From assembly GCA_036703255.1 (NCBI GenBank), contig DATNPL010000030.1, positions 17,441 to 81,440 of the forward strand: DNA of 64,000 nt. The letters run 5' to 3'. The position numbers and the translations under genes are program-made. The stretch is from Drouetiella sp036703255 (lineage in GTDB: Bacteria; Cyanobacteriota; Cyanobacteriia; Elainellales; Elainellaceae). Shown piece after piece: positions 25,149-34,698 of this stretch; position 1 is the first letter of the stretch, and every line of letters begins with the position of its first letter. The notes beneath the pieces are model-generated. The model did not search any database and was not told the origin of the DNA. It was given only the letters and a program-made list of their open reading frames with translations.

Positions 25149-27107
25149 GTGGTGCAAGTCATCTGGAGAAAATTAAAACAGCAGGCAAGCCTCTGTCGTG
25201 AGGTGGTTTTGCCCGGTGTTTTAATTGTGGGTTTCGTTGTTTTGATTCGGTTGATGGGATTGCTGCAAATTCAGGAGTGGATGGCGCTCGACGCTTCATC
25301 TCGCCTCTGCCCTGAAAGAGCGATCGCATCGCAGGTTGTGATTGTGGGTATTGATGAAGATAATCTTAATACAGGTAGCCTACTGTTCTCAGATGCAGAC
25401 CTGGCAAAAGCCATTAGCACGCTAGCGGCCTCCCGTCCTAGAGTCATCGGTCTTGACCTTTACCGAGATTTGCCTGTCGAGCCGGGGCATGATGCACTCC
25501 TGCAAGTCTTCAAAACGGTTCCCAACATCATTGGCGTTGAAACGGCTTTGAATACTCAAGACAGCTTGAATATGCGCCCTCCGCCACAGCTGCCGCCTGA
25601 GCGGATTGGCTTCACCGATGCTGTGGTGGATGATGATGGTAAAGTCCGCCGCATTATCTTGTCGAATGCAGACCCGTCCTATGCTGGCCAGACCCAGATA
25701 GACCCGTCCTATGCCGACCGAGGAGAGCCTGGTCAGGAGATCCGGTACTCGTTTGCGTTTCGTCTGGTGCAAATGTATTTGGCTGCTCAAGGTATCCAAT
25801 TTCAGCCTAAAACGCTACAGACCCTTCGGTTTGGTGCGACTGAGCTACAGCGGTTTCAATCCAACTCTGGAGGATATATCCAAGCCAATGCCAAAGGCAA
25901 TCAGCGCATGCTCAACTTTTGCGCTAGCCAGCAGCTGTTCCGCAACCTATCCATGCGCGATGTGCTAACGCAAAGATTTAGCCCAGAGTGGATTCGCGAT
26001 CGCATCATCATTATCGGCATGGCGGCCTCTAGCGTCAAAGACATCTTTTTTACCTCCGCCTTGCGCGAAACGATCTCTTCTCAGGCGTCGGGCAATCCCT
26101 TTCCGGCAACGCGGCTGATCTATGGGGCAGAGGTGCAGGCGTATGGAGCCGATCAGCTTCTGCGCGAGGTGCTAGAGCAGCGATCGGCGCTGAGGTTTTG
26201 GTCTGACGGCTGGGAGTATCTTTGGATTGTGGGCTGGGGCTGCGTTGGCATTGCGTTAGGGCTGGTTTTGCAATCTCCCTGGAAAAGCCTGATCAATATT
26301 GCGATCGCGCTGGTGGGCTTAATCGGAATTTGTTTTTTAGCATTGCTCATGGGCTGGTGGATTCCAGTGGTGCCTCCTGGCCTAGCCCTTGGGGGTGCAG
26401 GGCTAGTGACAGCGTTCTTCGATCGCGATCTCAGGTTTGAACTGGCACAGCGCCGCAAAACGATTGAACGAACCTATGAATCGGTACATAATGGCCCGTT
26501 GCAGCATCTTGCCGTAATCTTGAGAGAGCTAAATGAAGAGGTAACTTGCGATCGCTTACAACAAGAGCTGCAAGCGCTGAATCAAGAGCTGCGTAATATT
26601 TTTGAACATATGCGAGAGGAAGCGCTGACCCGTAGCGATCGCTTTTACCTCAATGACAACCGTATTCTGGATTTGCAAGCTCCCATTTCTGAGCTGTTGT
26701 ATCAGGTTTATGATTATACCTTAGAGCTGGAGGCTCCTGGTTTTGCCAGCATTCAAACCTACATTCCGCCAGATTTTGATATGCTCAAAACCGATCGCTT
26801 TAGCCCTGAGCAAAAGCGCGGATTATGTCTATTTTTGCAGGAGGCACTCTGGAATGTGGGCAAACATGCGATGGGTGCGACTCGGCTAGATGTCATGTGC
26901 ATCATGGAGTCAGAGCATTACATCTTGCGAATTACGGATAATGGCCTAGGTATTGTCTCAACGCATCGGGGACAGGGAACGCGACAGGCAAGGGCGATCG
27001 CTCGGGAGCTAGGAGGACAGTTCCGGCGATACTTTCATTCACCACAGGGAACAAGCTGTGAACTCATGTTTCCGATTATGAGAAGCTGGCTAAAACGATT
27101 TTATTAA
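25149..27107 (+). CDS. CHASE2-domain sensor histidine kinase (HisKA_3-like)
   Basis: 652 residues from a GTG 8 bp after the response-regulator stop, so the two are coupled. After one membrane segment (about 20-40) comes an extracytoplasmic CHASE2 domain (about 45-340; VIVGIDEDNLN, RVIGLDLYRD, DRIIIIGMAASSVKDIFFT). Three membrane helices follow (about 355-430). The dimerisation/phosphoacceptor helix reads YESVHNGPLQHLAVILREL, matching the HisKA_3 box, but with Asn where Asp/Glu usually follows the His. The ATPase domain has EALWNVGKHAMGATRL and ITDNGLGI. A 10-residue in-frame duplication (DPSYA...DPSYA) sits in the sensor domain. Confidence 0.88.
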   Translation: MVQVIWRKLKQQASLCREVVLPGVLIVGFVVLIRLMGLLQIQEWMALDASSRLCPERAIASQVVIVGIDEDNLNTGSLLFSDADLAKAISTLAASRPRVIGLDLYRDLPVEPGHDALLQVFKTVPNIIGVETALNTQDSLNMRPPPQLPPERIGFTDAVVDDDGKVRRIILSNADPSYAGQTQIDPSYADRGEPGQEIRYSFAFRLVQMYLAAQGIQFQPKTLQTLRFGATELQRFQSNSGGYIQANAKGNQRMLNFCASQQLFRNLSMRDVLTQRFSPEWIRDRIIIIGMAASSVKDIFFTSALRETISSQASGNPFPATRLIYGAEVQAYGADQLLREVLEQRSALRFWSDGWEYLWIVGWGCVGIALGLVLQSPWKSLINIAIALVGLIGICFLALLMGWWIPVVPPGLALGGAGLVTAFFDRDLRFELAQRRKTIERTYESVHNGPLQHLAVILRELNEEVTCDRLQQELQALNQELRNIFEHMREEALTRSDRFYLNDNRILDLQAPISELLYQVYDYTLELEAPGFASIQTYIPPDFDMLKTDRFSPEQKRGLCLFLQEALWNVGKHAMGATRLDVMCIMESEHYILRITDNGLGIVSTHRGQGTRQARAIARELGGQFRRYFHSPQGTSCELMFPIMRSWLKRFY

Positions 27108-27515
27108 ATCATTTATACAACCTTGAAAATATTAAAGAAGATATTAGTGCAGACTAAATTAGAAACTATCTTTTCCCACAAAAAACGGGAGAGGAATAAG
27201 GTGGAAATTACCCAGTCAATGTGTAGATCTTCTGTCCAGAGCAATTAGCCCATGCAGAAACACCGTAACCCATCCTGTCAAAGGTTTTCAGCGCTTGGAA
27301 AAACCCAACAAATGAGTTTAGATGCGCTACTACAGAAAAGATCTGTCAGTCAATCACAAGCCTACCCTTTTCTAATTTTGTCCTCATCATCCACTCATTT
27401 ATCGGTGACAGTATTGATGAGTGTACGAAATTGATAAGTATACGGGCATGGCTTCATCCTCTGATTTAGCAATGTCGAGTATATGTCCTTATGAGTTTTA
27501 TGAAATAGAGAGGAT
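27108..27515. other. Intergenic region before the DM13 gene
   Basis: About 400 bp, AT-rich. A 60-codon frame at 27252-27434 has no recognisable features and I do not call it. A promoter for the DM13/egt genes is expected near the right end, but no clear boxes were identified. Confidence 0.4.
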
Positions 27516-28052
27516 ATGAGAATGAACCTACACTTTGGCTTGATTCTGGGCTTGTCTGCTTTCACGATCGTGGGTTGTACGAGCGCCGTTGCGGTAGACC
27601 CGTCCAGTAGCCCTGTCGCGCAAGTGAGTCCAGTTGCTTCCAGTCCAGTTGCTCCAAAGTCGGATGTTTCACCGATCGCATCGGCTGCTGAGTCTTCTCA
27701 AGTGTTGAAGACAGGCACCTTTGCGTCAGGAGAACATCCAACGCAGGGGATTGTTCGTTTGGTCAGCCAGGGTGATAGAGTTTTTCTGGAGCTTGATCAA
27801 ACCTTTACGACCTCTAGTAATGGCCCTGATTTAGTGGTGATCTTGCATCGCTCTAGCGATGTTTTGGGTTCTACTCAGCCTCCGGCCTTTCCAATTGCGG
27901 CCGGAGACTATGTGGTTCTTGCCCCCTTAGAAAAGTTTAGCGGCGCACAGCGCTATGCCATTCCCAGCGATGTTGATGTCGCAGACTATGCCTCTGCGGC
28001 TATCTGGTGTCGTCAGTTTAATGCAACGTTTGGTGCGGCGCTGCTGCAATAG
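27516..28052 (+). CDS. DM13-domain lipoprotein
   Basis: 178 residues. The signal peptide ends in a lipobox (FTIVGC), so the mature protein is a surface/periplasmic lipoprotein. A Ser/Pro/Val-rich linker to about residue 65 leads to one DM13 domain: LKTGTFASGEHPTQGIVRLV, FLELDQTFTTSSNGPDLVVI and YAIPSDVDVADYASAAIWCRQFNATFG. DM13 domains carry an almost invariant Cys in that last segment and are proposed redox or electron-transfer modules. GAGAGG lies 8 nt before the ATG. The egtB gene follows about 90 bp later. Confidence 0.88.
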   Translation: MRMNLHFGLILGLSAFTIVGCTSAVAVDPSSSPVAQVSPVASSPVAPKSDVSPIASAAESSQVLKTGTFASGEHPTQGIVRLVSQGDRVFLELDQTFTTSSNGPDLVVILHRSSDVLGSTQPPAFPIAAGDYVVLAPLEKFSGAQRYAIPSDVDVADYASAAIWCRQFNATFGAALLQ

Positions 28053-28139
28053 GGGGGAAGCAGAAATCTAGAGCCTGTGCAAAAATAGTACGAATATTAG
28101 TACAAACATCTATCAGCGTGCAGTTTGCGAGAGTTTGCC

Positions 28140-29411
28140 ATGACCCTTCCTGTCGTATCCCATTCTTCGATCGCGCCTCTAAGTTTGGGCGATCGCTATC
28201 AGCAAGTTCGGGCGCTGAGTGAAAAGATTTGCCAGCCTCTAGAGGCAGAAGATTACGTGATTCAAACCATGCCGGATGTCAGCCCGCCCAAGTGGCACCT
28301 GGCTCACACCACCTGGTTCTTTGAAACGTTTTTGCTGGTGCCGTATCTGCCAAACTATGAGGTGTTTCATGCTCAGTATGGCTATTTGTTCAACTCATAC
28401 TACGAGGCTGTAGGGCAACGCCACCCTCGCCCGCAGCGGGGTTTGCTGGCTCGCCCTACTGTCAAAGAGGTCTATCAATATCGGGCTTACGTCGATGAAG
28501 CGATGCAGACTCTTTGGAAGGAGAGGGGCGATCGGGCAGATGTGGCAGCGCTGATGGAGCTAGGACTGCATCATGAGCAGCAACATCAAGAACTGCTGCT
28601 GACCGATATCAAACACATCTTTGCGATCAATCCCCTGCGACCTGCCTACCGCACCGATTTACCGCCTGCGGCCTCTCCGGCAATCATTACCGATCGCTGG
28701 TTAGACTATCCGGGAGGGCTGAGTGCGATCGGCTATGAGGGGCAAGATTTTGCGTTTGATAATGAAAGCCCTCGCCACCCGACCTATCTGCAAGATTTTT
28801 GGCTGGCGGCTCGACTGGTAACGAATGGCGAATATCTGGAGTTTATCGAGGCTGGCGGCTACTCTAAGCCGGAATACTGGCTCTCAGAAGGTTGGGCTAT
28901 GCTGCAAACCCAATCGGTGCAGGCTCCTCTGTACTGGGAGGAGATTGACGGCAATTGGTGGGTGATGACCTTGGGCGGATTTGTGCCGCTGAATCCCCAT
29001 GAACCTGTCTGTCACGTCAGTTTTTACGAAGCCGATGCTTACGCCCGCTGGGCAGGAAAACGGCTGCCTACTGAGGCGGAATGGGAGGTGGCAGCCGCCC
29101 AAGTTTCTTTGCAGGGCAATTTGTTGGAAAGCGGGCGGCTGCATCCCTGTGCTGCGATCGGCACGACTCGACCCGATCAGCTCTTTGGCGATGTCTGGGA
29201 ATGGACGCAGAGCGCCTATTTGCCCTATCCCGGCTTTCAGCCTGCAACAGGCGCGATCGGGGAATATAACGGCAAATTTATGTGCAACCAAATGGTGTTG
29301 CGGGGCGGGTCTTGCGCTACGCCCTCTGACCACATCCGCGCAACCTATCGCAACTTTTTCCCTCCCTCGACGCGCTGGCAGTTTAGCGGCATTCGGCTGG
29401 CACATGCTTAG
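28140..29411 (+). CDS. egtB: Ergothioneine biosynthesis sulfoxide synthase EgtB
   Basis: 423 residues from the ATG at 28140 (a TTG at 28125 is less likely). An N-terminal DinB-like domain supplies the iron-binding histidines in KWHLAHTTWFFE and LGLHHEQQHQELLLTD. The C-terminal FGE-sulfatase domain has LVTNGEYLEFIEAGGY, RLPTEAEWE, GDVWEWTQSAYLPYPGF and VLRGGSCATP. EgtB joins trimethylhistidine (hercynine) to a thiol donor using O2. Whether the donor is Cys or gamma-glutamyl-Cys cannot be told here. egtD follows after 73 bp, and the two together suffice for the core pathway. Confidence 0.96.
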   Translation: MTLPVVSHSSIAPLSLGDRYQQVRALSEKICQPLEAEDYVIQTMPDVSPPKWHLAHTTWFFETFLLVPYLPNYEVFHAQYGYLFNSYYEAVGQRHPRPQRGLLARPTVKEVYQYRAYVDEAMQTLWKERGDRADVAALMELGLHHEQQHQELLLTDIKHIFAINPLRPAYRTDLPPAASPAIITDRWLDYPGGLSAIGYEGQDFAFDNESPRHPTYLQDFWLAARLVTNGEYLEFIEAGGYSKPEYWLSEGWAMLQTQSVQAPLYWEEIDGNWWVMTLGGFVPLNPHEPVCHVSFYEADAYARWAGKRLPTEAEWEVAAAQVSLQGNLLESGRLHPCAAIGTTRPDQLFGDVWEWTQSAYLPYPGFQPATGAIGEYNGKFMCNQMVLRGGSCATPSDHIRATYRNFFPPSTRWQFSGIRLAHA

Positions 29412-29484
29412 AGCGGGGTAAAAAGTACCCTGCTCCCTTTCAGCCATGTCTGCCTCATTTCGTCCTTTATTTTGAGAAGCTTGA

Positions 29485-30447
29485 ATGACTCTGACCTTTG
29501 ATCCAGTCGTCCAGTTTTATGATTTTCATCCGGCTGTGGATGACTTTCGGACAGCCGTGTTGCAGGGGCTAACCCAGCCCCAAAAAGCGATCGCGCCTCA
29601 GTTTCTCTATGACAAGCGGGGTTCAGAACTTTTCGATCAGATCTGTCTGCTGGAAGAGTACTATCTCACTCGTACCGAAGTGCAGATTTTACAAGACAAT
29701 GCCACCGAGATCGCGACACTGCTGGGCGATAGCGTCTTAATTGAGCTGGGCAGTGGCAGTAGCCAAAAAGTCCGCATTCTTTTAGAGGCTGCCCCGCAGA
29801 TTAAAACCTATGTGGCGTTAGATATTTCGCGGCAGCATTTGTACGAATCCTGCAAGGCGTTGATGCAAGACCATCGTCAGTTGGAAACGATCGCCATCTG
29901 CACCGACTATATGCGATCGCTCCAGATTCCCGATCTGCCTGTGCTGCAAAATCAGCGTGTTGGCTTTTTCCCCGGCTCCTCTATCGGTAATTTAGAACCC
30001 GATGAAGCGGTTGAATTTCTCAAAAATTTGGCATCTGTGCTGGGATCGGGTGCGCTGTTAATTGGCGTAGATTTGAAAAAAAGCAAAGAAATCCTAGAGC
30101 CTGCCTATGATGATGCCAAGGGCATTTCTGCGGCTTTTGCCCTCAATCTTTTGACGCGAATCAATCGTGAGTTAGGAGCCAACTTCAACCTCGATCATTT
30201 TAGCTATGACGCTTTCTATAATCCGATCGGTCGGATTGAAATGCGGATTGTCAGCCTCAAAAACCAAGTTGTGCAATTCGAGGAGATGTCGGTTCCTTTC
30301 GGGCAAGGTGAAACATTGCGAACTGAGCATTCCTATAAGTACAGCGTAGAGGAATTTCAGGCGCTGGCAACAAGGGCGGGTCTGCAACCGAAACAGGTCT
30401 GGACGGATTCACAGCAGCTTTTTAGCGTTCACTACTTGAGCTGGTAA
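29485..30447 (+). CDS. egtD: L-histidine N-alpha-methyltransferase EgtD
   Basis: 320 residues of normal family length. It trimethylates histidine to hercynine with three SAM. SAM-site and fold motifs are LYDKRGSELFDQICLLEEYY, LIELGSGSSQKVRILLEAA, YVALDISRQHLYESC and GFFPGSSIGNLEPDEA. The substrate-binding C-terminal part has NLDHFSYDAFYNPIGRIEMR and FQALATRAGLQPKQVW. It forms an operon with egtB. A terminator hairpin lies 55 bp past the stop. Confidence 0.97.
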   Translation: MTLTFDPVVQFYDFHPAVDDFRTAVLQGLTQPQKAIAPQFLYDKRGSELFDQICLLEEYYLTRTEVQILQDNATEIATLLGDSVLIELGSGSSQKVRILLEAAPQIKTYVALDISRQHLYESCKALMQDHRQLETIAICTDYMRSLQIPDLPVLQNQRVGFFPGSSIGNLEPDEAVEFLKNLASVLGSGALLIGVDLKKSKEILEPAYDDAKGISAAFALNLLTRINRELGANFNLDHFSYDAFYNPIGRIEMRIVSLKNQVVQFEEMSVPFGQGETLRTEHSYKYSVEEFQALATRAGLQPKQVWTDSQQLFSVHYLSW

Positions 30448-30502
30448 GGGCTAGACGGGGGACATGAACAGAATTTCGTAACGTTCTAATTTGGGAATGG
30501 CT

Positions 30503-30550
30503 AAAACCCTGATTTTTTTTGCATGTAGAGCGTGGAAAAATCAGGGTTTT
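30503..30550. terminator. Intrinsic terminator between egtD and DUF2721 gene
   Basis: AAAACCCTGATTTTT (30503-30517) pairs with AAAAATCAGGGTTTT (30536-30550) around an 18-nt loop. It lies between the convergent egtD and DUF2721 genes and can serve both directions. Confidence 0.75.
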
Positions 30551-30580
30551 GGATGTTATTAGCATTCTACAGAAACCTAT

Positions 30581-31069
30581 TCAAAGAACTTCTAGAGATG
30601 CAATGCTATCTACCTCATAACAAATGGCGCGATGAGACATCCGAATCTCTACAGAAATAGAGAGGACTCCCAGGAGCAATATGCCTGTTCCTAGCAAAAA
30701 GAGGGTAAGCGTGAGAGAAGCGACTATCGCAGAATTGAGGGTGACGGCTAAAGCGATCGCAAACATGCTGCCCAAAAAAATTGACGTGGCGCTGTATATG
30801 ATTAAGGCGGCATTTTGTAGCAATCGATGACGGCGAATCAGCAGCGGCGTTTGGCGATCGATTTCTTGCAGGCGCTCCAGATAAAAGACATCTGCTTTCT
30901 CGTCAGACCGCAGGAGCGCTAACCGTTCCAGGGCTAGCGATCGCATATATTGTCCAACGGAGGCATACCGTCCTAAAACAGCATTTTGAATCAGGGCACA
31001 GGCCGTAATCAGAACGACTGGGGCAATGATTAGTTGAATCGTATCGGCTACATCCGCAGCACTCATCAT
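30581..31069 (-). CDS. DUF2721 membrane protein
   Basis: 162 residues. Three membrane helices are visible: near the N-terminus (IQLIIAPVVLITACALI), about residues 85-110, and the LTLTLFLLGTGILLLGVLSI segment. A cytoplasmic loop between the first two is rich in charged residues (LALERLALLRSDEKAD, IDRQTPLLIRRHRLL). This is the DUF2721 layout; function is unknown. The product starts at an ATG at 31069 or the next codon. It has a conserved-looking ending VDSIASLEVL. Confidence 0.85.
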   Translation of the reverse strand: MMSAADVADTIQLIIAPVVLITACALIQNAVLGRYASVGQYMRSLALERLALLRSDEKADVFYLERLQEIDRQTPLLIRRHRLLQNAALIIYSATSIFLGSMFAIALAVTLNSAIVASLTLTLFLLGTGILLLGVLSISVEIRMSHRAICYEVDSIASLEVL

Positions 31070-31296
31070 AATCGCAATTATTCAAAAACATCGGTTAGAG
31101 CCACTGTATAATCTAACGCTATGCAATCCCCCTTTGAACGATAAGTTAGAGACAGAGTTAAGCTGGACTGATCACATTTACGATCAAAAATTGCTGTTAG
31201 AGGCGATCGCATTGGAGACGCTGCTGATTTTGATCTGAATCCATCAAAAGCTGGAGTGCAGGCATCTTACCCGCACTCTGGATTCTCAATAGCCGC

Positions 31297-34188
31297 CTAG
31301 GCTGGCTCTCCAATTTGTCTGGATATCAGTTCAGCAAACAGCCCCTCCTCATGGGCTAACTGATCAAAACTGCCTTGCTGAATGACGCGGCCGGCCTGCA
31401 CCACATAGATGCGATCGGCGTTACGAATGGTGCTGAGGCGATGGGCAATGACAATGCGCGTCACCCCCAAAGCATCTAGGCTTTCGGTAACGATCGCCTG
31501 TGTACGATTATCCAGCGCGCTAGTCGCTTCATCAAACAGCAAAATTTGAGGCTTAAGCGCCAGCGCCCGCGCAATCATGAGCCGCTGCCGCTGTCCGCCC
31601 GAAAGATTTGATCCGCCTTCGCTGACAAAGGTGTACATGCCCATTGGCATCGCCCGCACATCGTCGGCAAACCCGGCCTTCTCTGCCGCTTCCCAAGCTT
31701 CACTGACGGCAATTAAGGCGCTGGCTGAAATATTGGCGAAGATGCTGCCCGCATTGATGCGGCTATTTTGCAGCACAACGCCCAACTGTCTGCGAACGGC
31801 TGTGATATCCAGACCCGACAGATCTTGCCCATCGTAAAAGATGCTGCCATCGCTAGGCGTATCGAACCCCAGCAGCAAGCGCAATAGCGTCGATTTGCCG
31901 CTACCCGAAGGCCCCACCAGCGCCACAAATTCTCCGGGATCGGCGTGCAGACTGACTTGATTGAGCGTCGGTGGCCCATCCTCTCGGTAGCGAAAGGTGA
32001 CGCGATCGACCATCACGCGACCCATCAGCTTGCCCGGATCGGATTTGTTGGGATCAATCTCAGGTTCTGCCGCCAGAATAGGCTGCGATCGCTTCCAGAG
32101 TGCCACGACTTCCAACACAGAGGTAATGGCATTGCTGAGGCTGGTGGCACCGCTGATAAAAATGCCAAAAGCAGCGCTAAAGGCAAGAAATCGGCCTGTG
32201 GTCAGCCCTGTTTCTCCAGCCGCTTGCGCTTGCCCAATTAAAATTACGGTTGTCCAAAAGAGCAGTGTTGCCGTCAACCCTGGCATGACGGTATTAAAGA
32301 CGGCAACGCTATCTTGAATGGACTGTGTGCTGGTTTCTAACCTGAGCTGCCGCGTGTATTTTTGTCCCCAGACGGCAAAGGCGCGTTCTTCTGCCCCTGC
32401 GCTTCTGAGCTTGGGCACAGCCTCAATCAATTTCACCAACAAGCCATAAATTTCGCCCCGTAGCTCCAGTAGCGGCAGGGTCTGACGCAGGAGCAAAGCC
32501 CCTGAAGTGGCCGTGAAAGCGATCGTCACGATCGCCACAACGCCAGCCACCAGCGCCAATGTAGGGCTATAAACCAGCATTAGCCCAAAATTGAGCAGGG
32601 CGAAGAATCCGGTCAGAATCGTGCGTAAGGTGGTGCCCGTCAATCTTCTGCGAATTTGGCTAATGCCTGATACCCGCGATTCCAGATCGCCGATCGTATA
32701 CTCTCGAAAGAAAGTCGGCTTTAATTTCAGCAATCGATCCCAGACTGCCGCCTGCATTGAAGCTTCTGACACCGTTTCTAACCGCATTGTGGCTAATGCC
32801 TGCACCAGCTCTAGACTCACAGAACCCAGAGCAAAAAACAGCAAGCCCAAACCGATTTGAATTAAGAGATTGCGATCGCCCGTCGGCAGAGCTGTATCAA
32901 TCAAAATTCCTGTAGCCAGGGGTACCAGCATTCCTGCCAAGGTGCTGGCAATGCCCATAGCCAGCAGAATGAGCAGATTTTTGAGCTGTCCTTTAAAGGC
33001 AAACCGCACCAGATCCCAAGCGCGCAGGGCTGATTCGGGAAAAGGGCGATAAAACACATAGGCGCTCGGCTCTAAGGTGGCGGCTATCTCTGCATTAACT
33101 TTGGGATAATGCTGCGCCGCAGAAGCCCCCTCTGCCATTTGCGGATCAAAAATGGCGTAGTGATCTCCGGCAATGGGCAACAGCGCCACCGGATGTTTGC
33201 CCTGGCGTTTGTAGGCCACAATGGCGCTGCCATCTTTTTGCCACCATTGATCGCGTAGCAAAATTCGCCGCAGCCGCAGCCGCGAAGATCGCGCGATCGC
33301 TTCTAACGGATCACGCATACGGCTAGAGTCTTCTGCTTCCATCGGCGGCTCAATGGCGATACCCAGCGCCTTGCCGACTGCACCTGCCACCATGAGTAAC
33401 TCGTCGGATTCTGCAAACGGCGCTGCGGGTCGGGGTTGCAGCAGGGCGACCAGATCCTTGAGCGTATCTTGCGTCACCTGACGATTGAGCTGCTGTCTTT
33501 TTTGAAACCTAGAAAATTCTGACTGTGTTTCCTGAGCGGCGATTAGCTCGATACTCTGTAAGAAACAAGCATGAAGCTGATTCAAGCCTGTGACGAGAGA
33601 ATCGATCGATGTTATTTCGGCTGAAGGCTGAATAGAAAGCTGAAGGCTCTCGTTGGCCTGGAGCCACAGCCCATTTGCTAACGGCAAAAGACCCGATTCG
33701 GGCGTTAGCGGCACCGCATCATATCCCAACCATCGGGCTGCCCCCTGCTGACATTGCACCCACAAGACGCGATCTTTGGGTGGCTGAAAGATTTGATCTG
33801 TGAAGAGCGAGATCAAGCGATCGGATTCTGCGGGTTTAGTGAGGAGCGATCGCGGCAATCCTTTCACCTCTGCTAACTGATGCACCCATCGTTCCAAAAG
33901 GGGCAGAAGCTGGGGCAAATCGACCTCAGCGATCGGCTGTTGGGAAAGTTCTGCGGGTTCGACTGCGACGGCCAGCAGTCCTAGCTGATTGTCCTGCCCG
34001 CCCAGCATGACGCTAAACAGAGCTTCGCCAGGTTTCACATCAAACAGGTATCGTCGTTCACTCTCGGGGCTGCCGTTGAGGGTCGTCACGGTAAATAAGG
34101 CGATCGAACCAGACTGAACGCTCCAGATTTGGCCGGGTTCGTTAAGCAGCAGCGGTAAATTTCCTCGAACAATCTTTCGCTCTATCAT
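31297..34188 (-). CDS. NHLP-type peptide export ABC transporter, permease/ATPase without peptidase
   Basis: 963 residues. An N-terminal region of about 390 residues contains a cupin/cNMP-like start (IVRGNLPLLLNEPGQIWSVQ, GSIALF) and no C39 peptidase Cys box. A six-helix permease (about 400-690) follows. The ATPase has Walker A GPSGSGKSTLL, signature NLSGGQRQRLMIARAL, Walker B ILLFDEATSALD and a switch His (IVIAHRLSTI). This layout matches the second transporter of NHLM/NHLP bacteriocin loci. It probably acts with the C39 transporter at 35413-37662. The precursor gene is divergent, starting about 510 bp away. Confidence 0.92.
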   Translation of the reverse strand: MIERKIVRGNLPLLLNEPGQIWSVQSGSIALFTVTTLNGSPESERRYLFDVKPGEALFSVMLGGQDNQLGLLAVAVEPAELSQQPIAEVDLPQLLPLLERWVHQLAEVKGLPRSLLTKPAESDRLISLFTDQIFQPPKDRVLWVQCQQGAARWLGYDAVPLTPESGLLPLANGLWLQANESLQLSIQPSAEITSIDSLVTGLNQLHACFLQSIELIAAQETQSEFSRFQKRQQLNRQVTQDTLKDLVALLQPRPAAPFAESDELLMVAGAVGKALGIAIEPPMEAEDSSRMRDPLEAIARSSRLRLRRILLRDQWWQKDGSAIVAYKRQGKHPVALLPIAGDHYAIFDPQMAEGASAAQHYPKVNAEIAATLEPSAYVFYRPFPESALRAWDLVRFAFKGQLKNLLILLAMGIASTLAGMLVPLATGILIDTALPTGDRNLLIQIGLGLLFFALGSVSLELVQALATMRLETVSEASMQAAVWDRLLKLKPTFFREYTIGDLESRVSGISQIRRRLTGTTLRTILTGFFALLNFGLMLVYSPTLALVAGVVAIVTIAFTATSGALLLRQTLPLLELRGEIYGLLVKLIEAVPKLRSAGAEERAFAVWGQKYTRQLRLETSTQSIQDSVAVFNTVMPGLTATLLFWTTVILIGQAQAAGETGLTTGRFLAFSAAFGIFISGATSLSNAITSVLEVVALWKRSQPILAAEPEIDPNKSDPGKLMGRVMVDRVTFRYREDGPPTLNQVSLHADPGEFVALVGPSGSGKSTLLRLLLGFDTPSDGSIFYDGQDLSGLDITAVRRQLGVVLQNSRINAGSIFANISASALIAVSEAWEAAEKAGFADDVRAMPMGMYTFVSEGGSNLSGGQRQRLMIARALALKPQILLFDEATSALDNRTQAIVTESLDALGVTRIVIAHRLSTIRNADRIYVVQAGRVIQQGSFDQLAHEEGLFAELISRQIGEPA

Positions 34189-34698
34189 GATGCCGAAAAT
34201 AGGGTGCAGAGGGTGAACAGAGTGCAGAAAATGGAGTGCAGAGCTAGAAGTGCAGGGTCATGTTCTGACTTTATGTAAAGCGCTGTAGTTCTAGGATGTC
34301 AAGGGCTGCGATCGATGAGAACTTCCACTCACACGGAAAATTCTAGTTTGATAAATTTTACGGTCGTAAAATTTATCAAACCCCCTTAACTTATCCGTTA
34401 ACTATTCACGCTGAATATCATTGCTTGTGGTAAACAATCATTTCGTAGCTATACATTTTTATTATTTTAAACTTCTCGATTCGGTCTAAAAGACGGTTAC
34501 TTAAATGTAACCCGCTACACTCCCATTTTGAATTTCATACCCTACAATAGGATCTAAATAGCGGTAAAGCAAATATGCGAAGCTATTCTCCATTGATGTA
34601 GCTTCGGATTAAGCTTTACTTGAAAAAACTTGCCTCGCACGTTATGGCGTTTAGTGAAGTCAAGTGAAAAGTCAACGTTCAAGAATTTGGAGAAATGT
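34189..34698. other. Divergent control region between transporter and precursor genes
   Basis: About 510 bp between the minus-strand ABC gene and the precursor ATG. It contains a 36-nt perfect palindrome (34346-34381) and AT-rich sequence. A TACAAT (34543-34548) could be a -10 box for the precursor gene, about 150 bp before its ATG, but I see no firm -35. Confidence 0.45.
34346..34381. promoter_or_regulatory. 36-nt perfect palindrome in the divergent region
   Basis: GTTTGATAAATTTTACG and CGTAAAATTTATCAAAC are exact reverse complements separated by GT. It is AT-rich and lies 158 bp before the ABC gene start and about 320 bp before the precursor. It could be an operator or a hairpin in a leader RNA. 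A C-run and then no T-run follow on the plus strand. Confidence 0.6.

Noticed and set aside
27252..27434. 60-codon plus-strand ORF before the DM13 gene
   Set aside because: No ribosome site, features or neighbours that support it.
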